Part shown: piece after piece, positions 34,740 to 43,937 of the stretch | Position numbering within the stretch: the stretch's first letter is position 1 | Layout: every line of letters begins with the position of its first letter | Source: a candidate division BRC1 bacterium HGW-BRC1-1 | Lineage (GTDB): Bacteria; Sumerlaeota; Sumerlaeia; Sumerlaeales; Sumerlaeaceae | Assembly (NCBI GenBank): GCA_002842095.1 | Contig: PHCB01000019.1 | Span: 1-48,138, forward strand | Reading direction: 5' to 3' | DNA length: 48,138 nucleotides | Notes under the pieces: model-generated | Databases searched by the model: none | Seen by the model: the letters and a program-made list of their open reading frames with translations, nothing else | What the model was told of the DNA's origin: nothing | Program-made: the position numbers and the translations under genes

Positions 34740-34784
34740 ATGATTTCAGTCTTCAAGTAGGGACATTGGAGCCGCTGAAATCAT
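34740..34784 (-). promoter_or_regulatory. Perfect 10-bp inverted repeat upstream of the GH31 gene
   Basis: ATGATTTCAG (34740-34749) and CTGAAATCAT (34775-34784) are exact reverse complements with a 25-nt gap. The repeat lies in the 100-nt space between the racemase stop and the GH31 start. No T-run follows on either strand, so an operator for a sugar-responsive regulator is likelier than a terminator. Confidence 0.45.
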
Positions 34785-34818
34785 GTGCAAGAATGTTCTG
34801 AACTCTATGAAAGAATCG

Positions 34819-35514
34819 CTACAGAGCGTCCTCAACCACGCGAAGAGCCGCCAAACGAAGAGGATCAATAAAAGTCACGCTACAGCGGTCGATGAGCAAA
34901 TCATGAAGAACGGATAACTCTGTGCAGCCCAGAAGAAATGCCGAAGCACCCTGGTCGCTGAGAGCCTCGATCACAGATTTCAGAGGCGTAATCAATTCCT
35001 CCAAAGGGGTTCCCGCCTTAACTGCACGGATAACTTCCATCACAACTTTTTGATGGGAGGAGGTCGGAACGAGGATTTTTGCGGGGTCGTCAGCCAGATT
35101 AAACAGTCCCTTCTCGACGGTTCCATCAGTGGCAAGAATGGCAACATTTCCATTTTCTGCTGCGATTCGTTCCTTCGCCAAACCGACCATGTTCAGGATG
35201 GGTGTATGTACGGCTTCCTGAATTTCAGGCAAGCGAGCGTGGGCCGTGTTGCATGCCATCAGGATCAGGTCCACGTCGCATCGCTCGAGAAGATGCAGTG
35301 ATTCGATGACGGCTTGCAGATAAGAAGCGCCCCCATCCTCTGCCAATGAACGGGTTCGGTCGGGAATGTGAGGATTCGTAAAGGTCACGACGGCAATGTG
35401 ATCCTGATCGCAGCGCGCGGGTGTCTGCCTAATGATGAGTTGCTGAAGCAAAACCCCGGCCTCCGGGCCCATTCCGCCAAGAATACCCAAACGGAATTTT
35501 TTGATCTCAGGCAT
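34819..35514 (-). CDS. Aspartate/glutamate racemase family protein
   Basis: A 231-residue cofactor-independent amino acid racemase. The two catalytic cysteines are C88 in LILMACNTAH and C197 in FLLGCTELS. The start LGILGGMGPEAGVLLQQLI is the standard glycine-rich opening. The substrate could be aspartate, glutamate or another amino acid. Family members are often misnamed as murI, so no symbol is given. The ATG at 35514 lies inside the end of the upstream P1 peptidase gene (8-bp overlap), so the two are coupled. A racemase beside a D-aminopeptidase-like enzyme suggests handling of D-amino acid peptides or cell-wall fragments; that is an inference. Confidence 0.9.
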   Translation of the reverse strand: MPEIKKFRLGILGGMGPEAGVLLQQLIIRQTPARCDQDHIAVVTFTNPHIPDRTRSLAEDGGASYLQAVIESLHLLERCDVDLILMACNTAHARLPEIQEAVHTPILNMVGLAKERIAAENGNVAILATDGTVEKGLFNLADDPAKILVPTSSHQKVVMEVIRAVKAGTPLEELITPLKSVIEALSDQGASAFLLGCTELSVLHDLLIDRCSVTFIDPLRLAALRVVEDAL

Positions 35515-36568
35515 TGGCGCCAATCCTCTTTCGCAAAATCTCTACGATCTGATCCGTTGGGATTTGGGACAAAGTTGCACCATTAAAACCCGTCACCGTT
35601 TCTGCGGTGAAAAGTGCATCATATACGCTCTCTTCCACCGCTTCCACAGCCGCAAGAAAGAGGGGGTTCAATCTGTCTTCGGGAATGCATGTCCCCACAC
35701 CAGATGCCTCAGCCCCCTCAACGCCTGCCCGGTTGGTGCTGAATGCGATGGCGTAATCCCCGCTGCCATGCGCCATAATCGAACCCGTTCGAACCAGTCC
35801 CAACAGGCCACGATGGGCCAGGCGACCAAGCTGTCGTGCCGACAAGGGTGCGTCCACCGCTATCACAATCATGCACGACCCATCCCCTGCGATGGAGCGG
35901 TAATCATCAAAGCTGGTGCTGCCAAGAATCTGGCCCATAGGAACCCCCATGATGCTCAACGCTCCGCCGAAGTTGGTTTGAACCAGCGCACCCAGAGTGA
36001 ACTGACTGGCATCGACGGAAATCTTTCGCGAAGACGACCCGATCCCGCCTTTGAAATTGAAAGCCCGCGTGCCCGTGCCAGCACCCACCGCACCCAATTC
36101 AAAATCGGCAGACAAGGTTTCGAAAGCATCTGTAACATTTTCGGGCTCTATGACCATGGCATGGATATCATTGAGCAGGCCATCGTTAGTCTCCCCCACC
36201 ACAGCATTGATAGTGGAGTCCGACTTCATGGACGGTGTGACGCTCAAAACATGCTTCACCAAACCATGCAATACCGCTCCCACGGACAAGGTGTTGGTCA
36301 GCGCAATTGGAGTTTCCAGCGTTCCCAATTCCTGGATTTGAGAGATCCCCGCAAGTTTCCCAAACCCATTTCCGACAGCCACCGCAGCAGGAATTTTATT
36401 GTGGAAAAGATTCACTACGCCGGGATCAACAACCGTAACCCCTGTGCGAATCTTGTCACCCTCCCTCCGGGTACTATGTCCCACCCGAACCCCTGGAACA
36501 TCAGAAATCTTGTTCCTCTGACCGGGTTGCAAAAAGCCGGGCGAAAATCCATAATCGCGAAATCTCAT
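35507..36568 (-). CDS. P1 family peptidase (DmpA/BapA-type aminopeptidase, peptidase S58)
   Basis: A 353-residue self-processing N-terminal nucleophile-type peptidase. DmpA-like enzymes cleave N-terminal residues, including D-amino acids and beta-amino acids. The N-terminal pattern is ISDVPGVRVGHST (21-33). NGFGKLAG (67-74), VVGETNDG (123-130) and FKGGIGSSSRK (172-182) are family landmarks, then LVQTNFGG. The autocleavage site is expected at G230-S231 in AGDGSCMIVIAVDAPLS, leaving Ser as the new N-terminal nucleophile. The ATG at 36568 starts homology; an upstream start is eight codons longer. There is no signal peptide. It is coupled to the racemase gene downstream and divergent from the exported gene at 36698. 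Confidence 0.93.
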   Translation of the reverse strand: MRFRDYGFSPGFLQPGQRNKISDVPGVRVGHSTRREGDKIRTGVTVVDPGVVNLFHNKIPAAVAVGNGFGKLAGISQIQELGTLETPIALTNTLSVGAVLHGLVKHVLSVTPSMKSDSTINAVVGETNDGLLNDIHAMVIEPENVTDAFETLSADFELGAVGAGTGTRAFNFKGGIGSSSRKISVDASQFTLGALVQTNFGGALSIMGVPMGQILGSTSFDDYRSIAGDGSCMIVIAVDAPLSARQLGRLAHRGLLGLVRTGSIMAHGSGDYAIAFSTNRAGVEGAEASGVGTCIPEDRLNPLFLAAVEAVEESVYDALFTAETVTGFNGATLSQIPTDQIVEILRKRIGANA

Positions 36569-36648
36569 GGGTTGTTGAGGTCCTTTCCACATAACCGGGT
36601 TGCATTCAGCGCATGTTTAGTCGAAAAGAAAGCACAGTGTTTGCCTGA

Positions 36649-36677
36649 TTGGCAATTTACGTTTGCTTCTAAATTAT
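36649..36677 (+). promoter_or_regulatory. Candidate sigma-70 promoter
   Basis: TTGGCA (36649-36654, five of six consensus bases) and AATTAT (36672-36677, four of six) have a 17-bp spacer. Transcription would start only about 14 nt before the ATG at 36698, giving a short leader with AAAGGGA. Confidence 0.35.
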
Positions 36678-36697
36678 CCAACAAAAGGGAACTCTCC

Positions 36698-37498
36698 ATG
36701 CGCTTAATTTTCACGGTGTTGTTCGTCGCAGCCTTCGGCGGTTCACTTGCGGCAGCCACCAATCCGACTGAAAACTCCATAACCACGAGCACTGGCATCA
36801 CCACAAGCGCATCCCTTTCTCGGGCGGCAGCCAAGCAACTGCTTGTGGATGAATTTGGCGACCGATTGCTGAAGTCTCGTTACATGGAGAAAAACTGCAC
36901 TCCCACGACCTATCCCGGCTGGGAGGGGTTTCCCCTGCAACACTGCACATACGAGGTTCGGGACAAGGATGGTCTGACGAAATGCGCTGAAGTAATCATG
37001 CTTAATCCCTCCTCGGACCAACTTGCGCGGTGGATTGTGGATGCCTGTGCGAAGGTTCGGGGCGTGCTTCAACCCGATGACCTGCGACGTGTTTTTAAAC
37101 ATGTGCTCGGCCAGTCGGGTGGACAGTTCCTAGTGGCAGGAGTGGTTTACGAGGACATCATTCCAGCCGATGGCACCTACGAGTTATACGCTTTCCGAAA
37201 CGGTGTGACGGTGAAGATCGAAGGACTCGAACACCGCACGACCTCCACGTTGACAGTAGACCAGATTCAACGATCCCTGCATGGCAAAGTGGTGCACGTT
37301 TTCCGATACGGTCGCATTCAGAGCACCACGCCGGGCCAGTACAAACGAAATGGTGGAGCCCTTGAAGTTGGGACCGATGAAGCTCCCGGTCCGCTATGGC
37401 CCGATGCGATTCGACAGGCTTATCAAGCCGCCTGGGGGCAGGACCGAAACGAGCTGATGGAAGCCTGGGTGAAGGACAATCTCAAAACACCGGAGTGA
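36698..37498 (+). CDS. Exported protein of unknown function
   Basis: A 266-residue protein with a signal peptide (MRLIFTVLFVAAFGGSLAAA, cleavage near residue 20). The mature protein has a Thr/Ser-rich start and a four-Cys region: C in KNCTP, QHCTY, LTKCAEV and VDACAK, which could form two disulfides in the periplasm. A charged second half (FKHVLGQSGGQFLVAGVVYED, YELYAFRNGVTVKIEGLEH) follows. I do not recognise the family. AAAGGGA precedes the ATG by about 9 nt. A continuous open frame runs upstream to 35501, but that part is antisense to the P1 peptidase gene and does not code. It ends tail to tail with the GH18 gene, 23 nt apart. Confidence 0.75.
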   Translation: MRLIFTVLFVAAFGGSLAAATNPTENSITTSTGITTSASLSRAAAKQLLVDEFGDRLLKSRYMEKNCTPTTYPGWEGFPLQHCTYEVRDKDGLTKCAEVIMLNPSSDQLARWIVDACAKVRGVLQPDDLRRVFKHVLGQSGGQFLVAGVVYEDIIPADGTYELYAFRNGVTVKIEGLEHRTTSTLTVDQIQRSLHGKVVHVFRYGRIQSTTPGQYKRNGGALEVGTDEAPGPLWPDAIRQAYQAAWGQDRNELMEAWVKDNLKTPE

Positions 37499-37502
37499 TC
37501 CG

Positions 37503-37526
37503 ATTGATCGCTGCTATTTGATCAAT
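37503..37526. terminator. Short inverted repeat between convergent genes
   Basis: ATTGATC (37503-37509) and GATCAAT (37520-37526) form a 7-bp stem with a 10-nt loop between two converging stops. There is no T-run. Weak terminator candidate. Confidence 0.3.
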
Positions 37527-40500
37527 ACAGCTCCCATTGCGCCACTTCGGCTGGTGTGCCAGTCGCGGTAAATTCGAGGCCGTCAATCCAGTTCCCTTCG
37601 TCAGACGTCACAGTACCACCGTTGGTCTCACGGAAACCGGCAGCGAAGGCTCCGGATGTTGGTCCTCCCGCGGGGAAGGGTCCTCGAAAAATCTCGATAT
37701 TGTTGATGCTGGCAACGAGTTGATCCCCCGGAGAGGCGAACTTGTTGATGGAAAGATGAAACTCTGCCCACTGACCGGGCGTGATGGCTAATGCCGCATT
37801 GGTGGATTGGGCCAGCAGCGACGAGATCGTTGCTGACCGTCCATCGTTGGTTGCTTGCAGCAAATGCCAAACGCCGGGATGATCGGGCTGACCATCGGCC
37901 AACCCCACACCTGCGCGGTTTTCATAAACCAGCCAATAACCCGAATCAAAACCTGAATTCGCAGGGATTGCTGAGAAGAAAGTGCTGCCAGAGCGGACTG
38001 CGATTCCCAGACCCAGCGCTTGATGATTTGCCGCTGCCGTTGGAACATACACATACCCGCGCACGTGGGCGGGCATGATCGAACCCATCGATGCATCGCC
38101 AAATACACTCATCGTGCCGCCACCGCTGGTATCCACCGCACGATGCGCCTGCGTGTTTCCGGGAACCGAATTGTCGGGGCTGGCAGGCAAACCGGCCGTC
38201 ACCGGGTTTGCCGTGGTGAATGTTTGAAAGGTTCGGAAGGGTTGGGTGGGAACCGTAGCGAAACTCATAATTGCAGGCAGCGCTATTGAATCGCCATTGT
38301 GTGATCCGGGCGTGGGGGGCATGATCGAAAAATCATTTCCATTGATCCAGGTGTTGGCCCCGTCCGGATAACGGCCCATGGTATACGACTCGCCTGCAGA
38401 ATTCGTTCCGGTAGCGATATCCCCCAGCCAGCCGGGTCCGTTACCGGCCACCAACGGCTCACCGGGGCCATCGACCGTTCCCAACCCATTATAAGCTTCG
38501 TAGACGAGCGCATCGTGGATGGTTCCAGAGGGAGATTCGAACAATTGAATTGCATCGGGGGGTCCCGTTTCGAGGGTGCCGGCTGCAATAACCTGATCAA
38601 GATTGGGCACTCCGGCACTACCGACCACGTAATAGCCAAATCCGGTTCCTGTGTCGTTGGGAATTGTCCCGGAGAGAGTGATTGAGGCCGACAGACTTCC
38701 CGTTGCGCCATCCACGGCCCTGAGTATCAGGCCAGCCGGCAGGGCCCCGCTGGGTCCGTATATCTCCACGAACTGTTTGGTCGTGTCTGCATAACGGAAT
38801 TCGTTAATCACATAACGGCGGTTAGCGGGTTGCGCATCCGTGTAAGTGATCTTGTCAAAATTGATTGTACCGGTGGCCCCAGCAAACGCGGTTGTGGCTA
38901 CTTCGAACCCCGCAAAAGAGATGTCGAGCGCACCCGCTCCGCTTGTATTTATCACACCATTTCCCGTGACGTAAGCCGCCTCTGAGATGGCGTAGGGAAG
39001 GATGGGATCGTTGGCCAGATCGAACGATATTCTTTGCCAACCCGATGTGGTGAGCGTGAAAGCCGGACCCTTCTCCAACTGTTTGAGACCGTCACGGACA
39101 ACCATGCGAATGGTGGTGCCTGTATACCCCGCCGGAACGTGGATGTCCGCGAAGAACTTCGTGGTAGAATCCGTCTCAGCAATGGCGTTATTCCAATCTA
39201 CCGTGAAGGGCGTTTCGGTACCCATGAGAGGTTGATGCTTGAAGAGAAATTTGCCGGGGGCTGCATCGAAACGGAACGTGACGGCCAGCACGCGATTACT
39301 CCCGGCAGGAGCACCGGCAGGTGCCACGGCAGGGGTCCTGGAAGAAGAGGCTGCATTCACGTTCACGTCATCGGGACCATCTTCCGGATCGCGCCAGCGA
39401 ATATTGTATCCTGTGCCGGAGGCCGTTCCCAGATGTTCAAAAGTATCCACGCGGTATTCCCGCTCGCCTGGCGGAGCATAGAGTTCCTCCATGAGGCGAT
39501 AGGGGAAGTTGATGGTGCGAGTCAGCGATTGTCCGCCAGCCACGGTGTTATTGGGATCCACGCTCGTATTCGCCTTTAACCAGAGCATGCTCCAGAAGGA
39601 AGCCCCCCGCAATTGTTGCCCCGTGGATTGATCGCCGGGCCAGACATTCACCAGCCGCAATTTAGCTTCCAGGGTATTGACGTCATCGAATGTCGTCAGC
39701 GACCAGACTCCTCCACCCTCGTCCTGCTTGTACCACATTCCCTGATGATTTGCAGGGTCACTGAGGAATTTTGGGATGGGCGAATTCCGCCACATGGTAT
39801 TAAAGTTGGGATCAATCATCCCGCCGGAACCGGGACTTGAACCGGTATCACCGTATACCCCTGCAGCATCCGTCGTCCAGGTGCGCGAGTAAAAGGGCAG
39901 TGCCAGTACAAGGTGATTTGCCGACACCCCCGCCGCCATGTAGCCATCCAGATTTCGAATGATGCTGAAGGTTGAGGGCGTTCCGTAACGCCCGATCGCA
40001 GACATTCCATTTCCCGAAGCGAAATCGTATCCGCTATAGATGACGTAATCGGTGTGGTCCTGAAGGACTTGTGCATTGTAGAGGGTGGAATTCCACGTGG
40101 GATTTACATAAATGCTCAATTCCCGAGGCGGAGTGAGTGCTTTGAGCGAAACGTTCAGTTCCTGGATGAATGCCATCATGCCATCGCGGGTCGTTGAATC
40201 CCACGAAAATTCGAAGTCGAGATTGACACCATCGCAGCCTGTACTGGGATCCGACACCACGTTTGTTATGTTGGTGATGAGGGTTGCGCGGAGGCTCGGG
40301 CTTCTCATCACCGTGTCGAGAATTGTCTCATCGAAACTGGCGTTGGCCAGAACGGCTATCATTTTCACGTTATTATTTGCCACTACCCCACCCGCTTTGA
40401 ACTCAGGGTCGCGGTTTTGAAATGTGGTGGCACCACCCAGCGCACCCGCCGCATTGAAGGTGATGAAGCTCCACCCCACATGAGTGAGGGCATGCCAGCG

Positions 40501-40650
40501 GGCGCCTCTGACATCGTTTGAAGTCGGGCTTTGGAGGTAGGCGAAAACAATTTTATCGCGGTCGGGGCGGTCGGGAAGTTGAGCGAAGGAAGGATGGATC
40601 GTCGCTACACACCAAACTGCTGTCATTAACCGCACAAATATAGAATTCAT
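37522..40650 (-). CDS. Exported GH18 (chitinase-like) protein with lamin-tail and C-terminal beta domains
   Basis: A 1042-residue exported mosaic. The signal peptide is residues 1-23 (TAVWCVATIHPSFA). The GH18 barrel spans about 30-390. The active-site strand is CDGVNLDFEFSW with D140, N143, D145 and the acid E147. Asn at 143 replaces the usual middle Asp, as in YaaH/SleL-type GH18 enzymes that act on peptidoglycan-like glycans. A linker and beta-sandwich (about 420-610) follow. A lamin-tail domain comes next (about 612-785, RYVINEFRYADTTKQFVEIYG). A last beta region (about 800-1042) may bind glycans. GGAGG lies ~10 nt before the ATG at 40650; an ATG at 40677 is possible. Substrate could be chitin, GlcNAc polymers or peptidoglycan. 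Confidence 0.87.
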   Translation of the reverse strand: MNSIFVRLMTAVWCVATIHPSFAQLPDRPDRDKIVFAYLQSPTSNDVRGARWHALTHVGWSFITFNAAGALGGATTFQNRDPEFKAGGVVANNNVKMIAVLANASFDETILDTVMRSPSLRATLITNITNVVSDPSTGCDGVNLDFEFSWDSTTRDGMMAFIQELNVSLKALTPPRELSIYVNPTWNSTLYNAQVLQDHTDYVIYSGYDFASGNGMSAIGRYGTPSTFSIIRNLDGYMAAGVSANHLVLALPFYSRTWTTDAAGVYGDTGSSPGSGGMIDPNFNTMWRNSPIPKFLSDPANHQGMWYKQDEGGGVWSLTTFDDVNTLEAKLRLVNVWPGDQSTGQQLRGASFWSMLWLKANTSVDPNNTVAGGQSLTRTINFPYRLMEELYAPPGEREYRVDTFEHLGTASGTGYNIRWRDPEDGPDDVNVNAASSSRTPAVAPAGAPAGSNRVLAVTFRFDAAPGKFLFKHQPLMGTETPFTVDWNNAIAETDSTTKFFADIHVPAGYTGTTIRMVVRDGLKQLEKGPAFTLTTSGWQRISFDLANDPILPYAISEAAYVTGNGVINTSGAGALDISFAGFEVATTAFAGATGTINFDKITYTDAQPANRRYVINEFRYADTTKQFVEIYGPSGALPAGLILRAVDGATGSLSASITLSGTIPNDTGTGFGYYVVGSAGVPNLDQVIAAGTLETGPPDAIQLFESPSGTIHDALVYEAYNGLGTVDGPGEPLVAGNGPGWLGDIATGTNSAGESYTMGRYPDGANTWINGNDFSIMPPTPGSHNGDSIALPAIMSFATVPTQPFRTFQTFTTANPVTAGLPASPDNSVPGNTQAHRAVDTSGGGTMSVFGDASMGSIMPAHVRGYVYVPTAAANHQALGLGIAVRSGSTFFSAIPANSGFDSGYWLVYENRAGVGLADGQPDHPGVWHLLQATNDGRSATISSLLAQSTNAALAITPGQWAEFHLSINKFASPGDQLVASINNIEIFRGPFPAGGPTSGAFAAGFRETNGGTVTSDEGNWIDGLEFTATGTPAEVAQWELY

Positions 40651-40803
40651 GAACCTGGTGCCTCCGAACGCAGACATTGATGTCCCCCCGTAAGCTCCCC
40701 GACCAGCAGTGAACCCGCCACAGATGAAGGCGTTATGTAAAGGATAAGACGCTTCCGATGGATTGAACACGTAAAAACTACCGGACGGGGGAATCGCAAA
40801 GAG

Positions 40804-42675
40804 CTATTCTTCCTCTTGCGCAACCACACCGAGAATCATTTTCCCGTATTGACGAAGTTTTGCTTCGCCAATACCTGGTACTTGCTCGAGTTCCTCAAGC
40901 GAATGGGGGCGCTTAACGGCGATGCCCAGCAAAGCGGCATCATGGAGAACCACGTAAGCCGGCACACGCTTCTTTTTCGCAATGGCAGCGCGCATGAGTC
41001 TGAGGGCTTCAAACAGCGTCAACGTCTCGGGTGTCATATCCACTTCGGCATGGCGCTTGTGGCGGCGAATGCGCTCGCCATCTCCCTCGCTTCTGCGCCC
41101 CCTGCTGCTACTAACGGGTGCGGAGAGATAAGCCGACTTCTCGCCTCGCATAACTCGCCATCCCTCGGCTGTAATTCGCAACACGGGATAGGCATCGGTG
41201 GTTCTTTCCAGGAGCATCTGTCCAATGCACTCGTCGATCCATCCCCGGAGCAAACGGAGCGGATACTCCCCCAATAAACCGAAGGTGCTCAGGCCACAAT
41301 GGACAGGTTGCACATCCTGGGTTTGCCCTCGGAGGACTGAAATCAGGTAGCCCGCGCCATAGCCCTCTTTCAGGCGCGCCACGCAGGACAGGATTTTCTG
41401 AACGACCACGTTGCCATCGGGCAGAACAGACGAGACCATGTCACCCGAGCAGACGTCGCAATTGCCGCAGGACTCTTTCCTCCAGGTCTGGCCGAAATAC
41501 TCGACGAGGGTCTGGTGCCTGCATCGAATGGTTGAAGCGAACCGGGCCATCTCGTTCAATTTGAAGAGTCGAGCAGCACGTTCCTCATCTGGAGTGTCTT
41601 CGTTATTCTCAATCAGGCGGCGTCGCATCATGACATCGGCGGCCGAGTACAGCAGCACACATTCGGCGGGCAAACCGTCTCGCCCCGCCCTTCCGGTTTC
41701 CTGCTGATAGTGTTCGATGGACCCCGGCAAACCGGCGTGAATGACAAATCGTACATTGGAGCGATCGATGCCCATGCCGAAGGCAACAGTCGCAACCACA
41801 GCGTCGAGTTCTTCGTTGGAAAAAGCCTGCTGCACTTCGCGACGAACCTCATGATCCAAACCCGCATGGTACGCGGCAGCCCGAAAACCGCGGCTTGTCA
41901 GGTGAGAGGCAACGGATTCGGTATCCTTGCGTGAGATGCAGTACACGATTCCGGACTTTCCAGCGTGCGCTTTCAAGACCTCTTCAACCTGCGCATTGCG
42001 GTCAGAGCGCCGTTCTACGCGATAGTGCAAATTCGGGCGATCGAAATCGCCGATGATGATGGCCGGATCATGCAATGCGAGTTGGTCGATGACGTCTCGC
42101 CGCACCTGCTCCCCTGCCGTGGCAGTCAGGGCGCACATGGGAGTGTCGGGGAAACGTTCTCGAACCGTGCGAAGCATCCGGTACTCGGGGCGGAAATCAT
42201 GTCCCCACTGACTTATGCAATGAGCCTCATCCACCGCAAAAAATACGGGCGGGTTCGATTCCAGAAACCCAAGAAACCCCGACATCACGAGCCGCTCGGG
42301 AGCGATGTATAAAAGTTTCAGTCGACCGGCACGCCAATCTCTCATCACGTTACCCGCTTCCTCCGCGGAGAGAGAGCTGTTCAAGAAAGCGGCTGAGATA
42401 CCAACCTGGCGAAGCGCGACCACCTGATCTTGCATGAGGGAAATAAGCGGGGATACCACCACGGCTTTTCCCGTGCAGACTGCAGGAAGCTGATAACACA
42501 TCGATTTCCCGCCGCCGGTGGGCAGGACCACGAGAGCATCGCGGCCGGTGCAGTTCGCGCGAATCGCCTCAAGCTGATTGGGCAAAAATTGATCATAACC
42601 CCAAAAACGCTTCAAAGCCAGAAGCATGGGTTGGTCAGCAGTCGTAGCAGGGGGTCTAATCAAGTCACTCATCAT
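40804..42675 (-). CDS. recQ: ATP-dependent DNA helicase RecQ
   Basis: 3'-5' DNA helicase of recombination and repair. The 623 residues contain all usual parts. The Walker A is PTGGGKSMCYQLPA (K57), the Walker B is DEAH (149-152, FAVDEAHCISQWGHDFRPEY) and motif VI is QETGRAGRDG. The zinc site has Cys in IRCRHQTL and SCGNCDVC, followed by a winged-helix (RQC) region. A C-terminal HRDC domain spans about 545-620 (LFEALRLMRAAIAKKKRVPAYVVLHDAALLGIA). A basic stretch (SRGRRSEGDGERIRRHKRHAE) links RQC and HRDC. The second ATG at 42672 is equally possible as start. It lies alone between the GH18 gene and the transporter gene. Confidence 0.97.
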   Translation of the reverse strand: MMSDLIRPPATTADQPMLLALKRFWGYDQFLPNQLEAIRANCTGRDALVVLPTGGGKSMCYQLPAVCTGKAVVVSPLISLMQDQVVALRQVGISAAFLNSSLSAEEAGNVMRDWRAGRLKLLYIAPERLVMSGFLGFLESNPPVFFAVDEAHCISQWGHDFRPEYRMLRTVRERFPDTPMCALTATAGEQVRRDVIDQLALHDPAIIIGDFDRPNLHYRVERRSDRNAQVEEVLKAHAGKSGIVYCISRKDTESVASHLTSRGFRAAAYHAGLDHEVRREVQQAFSNEELDAVVATVAFGMGIDRSNVRFVIHAGLPGSIEHYQQETGRAGRDGLPAECVLLYSAADVMMRRRLIENNEDTPDEERAARLFKLNEMARFASTIRCRHQTLVEYFGQTWRKESCGNCDVCSGDMVSSVLPDGNVVVQKILSCVARLKEGYGAGYLISVLRGQTQDVQPVHCGLSTFGLLGEYPLRLLRGWIDECIGQMLLERTTDAYPVLRITAEGWRVMRGEKSAYLSAPVSSSRGRRSEGDGERIRRHKRHAEVDMTPETLTLFEALRLMRAAIAKKKRVPAYVVLHDAALLGIAVKRPHSLEELEQVPGIGEAKLRQYGKMILGVVAQEEE

Positions 42676-42730
42676 GGCACTTAAACAACAGCGTGGGCGG
42701 TCCGGTACAGGTCAAACCCAATTAACCGAG

Positions 42731-43933
42731 CTATGCCGTCGCGGACAGAGACTTCGCAATAGCCACCGCGCATTGACGAGAATCCAACCGCCACGCTATA
42801 AGCGCACCAGTGACAGCAACCGCCACAGCAATCATCAGCGCCGGGACAAAGCTGTTAGTGGCGTCGAAAACCATGCCGCCCACCACAGGGCCGAGAATTC
42901 CTGACAAACCATATAGAAGGAAGATCAACGGATATACCGATGCGAATTGCTCGACGCCAAAGCGTTCTGAAATTTGCGCGGCATAAACGACGAAACAGGC
43001 ACCGAAACCGAATCCGCAGATAAGGGAACCGATCAAGAAAGACGCGGCACCGCCGTTGGATACCGCATTTAGTGTAATCGCTCCTGCCAGGACCAGCAGG
43101 GATGCCGGAATGCAGAGTTTGCCCCAGCGATCAACCATGCCGCCCCAGATAATACGACCAGTTCCATTCCCGACAGCAAAGAGACTGATGGCTAACATGG
43201 CGAATTCAGGAGCGACATTTGCAGCCAGACCTATCTCGCGCAAGTTTCCGATTACCATCAGGCCGGCAAAGGTGCCGCTGAACATCCCCACAGCCGGAGC
43301 AGCGAAAGCGCGCGAGCGCAGAATCTGGCTCAGGTTTTTGGGGAAACTTTTGCCATGGTTATCCGTACTGGAGGGATGGCGCGGCATGACGAGTATGAGC
43401 GAAGCCGGCACGACCAGAAGAGTGATCAACAACCCGACCCAGCGGAAGATATGCATGGTCGGAACTCCTGCCGCCTGAAGCGATCCAATCAGCCATGAAA
43501 GCCCGATTCCCCCGCCTCCGAAACCGCATACTGTCAGGCCTGTAATGAGTCCTCTGTGATGAGGAAACCAACGCAAGCAAACTGCGATGGGGCAAACATA
43601 AGCCAGGCCGATACCGATTCCTCCCACAACACCGACTCCCAGAAGAAGAGATATAAACGATCCGCTTCCGAAGGATGCGAGCAGGTAACCCAGCCCAAGG
43701 GTCAGTCCGCCTGTTCCGGCAATCCATCGAGGAGAAATTCGACCCAGCCAACGTCCGGCGGGAACCATCGCGATGGTAAACACCGCGATAGTTACGCCGA
43801 AAACCGTTTGGCATTGAGCCGACGTCAGACCGAATTCCTCACGCAACGCCGGAACGAACGCGCTCCAGGCGTACACGCCTCCCAGACAGAACGAGATGAG
43901 AATTGAACTGAGAAGGATGAGGATACGATGCAA
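42731..43933 (-). CDS. MFS transporter, OFA (oxalate/formate antiporter-like) family
   Basis: A 400-residue carrier with twelve hydrophobic segments. The N-terminal SFCLGGVYAWSAFVPALREEFGLT and the following TVFGVTIAVFTIAMVPAGRW are typical of the OFA family, whose known members exchange oxalate and formate or other small carboxylates. FRWVGLLITLLVVPASLILVMPRHP marks the central loop. MVDRWGKLCIPASLL is the second-half loop motif. Substrate is inferred only from family. The start lies 4 nt after the stop of the P-loop protein gene, so the two are one operon and probably work together. Confidence 0.83.
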   Translation of the reverse strand: MHRILILLSSILISFCLGGVYAWSAFVPALREEFGLTSAQCQTVFGVTIAVFTIAMVPAGRWLGRISPRWIAGTGGLTLGLGYLLASFGSGSFISLLLGVGVVGGIGIGLAYVCPIAVCLRWFPHHRGLITGLTVCGFGGGGIGLSWLIGSLQAAGVPTMHIFRWVGLLITLLVVPASLILVMPRHPSSTDNHGKSFPKNLSQILRSRAFAAPAVGMFSGTFAGLMVIGNLREIGLAANVAPEFAMLAISLFAVGNGTGRIIWGGMVDRWGKLCIPASLLVLAGAITLNAVSNGGAASFLIGSLICGFGFGACFVVYAAQISERFGVEQFASVYPLIFLLYGLSGILGPVVGGMVFDATNSFVPALMIAVAVAVTGALIAWRLDSRQCAVAIAKSLSATA

Positions 43934-43937
43934 CCGG

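Noticed and set aside
35501-36697. Nearly 1200-base open frame on the plus strand, upstream of and in frame with the exported protein gene
   Set aside because: It is exactly antisense to the P1 peptidase gene, its translation is His/Arg/Ser-rich with no domain, and the real gene has its own ribosome site and signal peptide at 36698.
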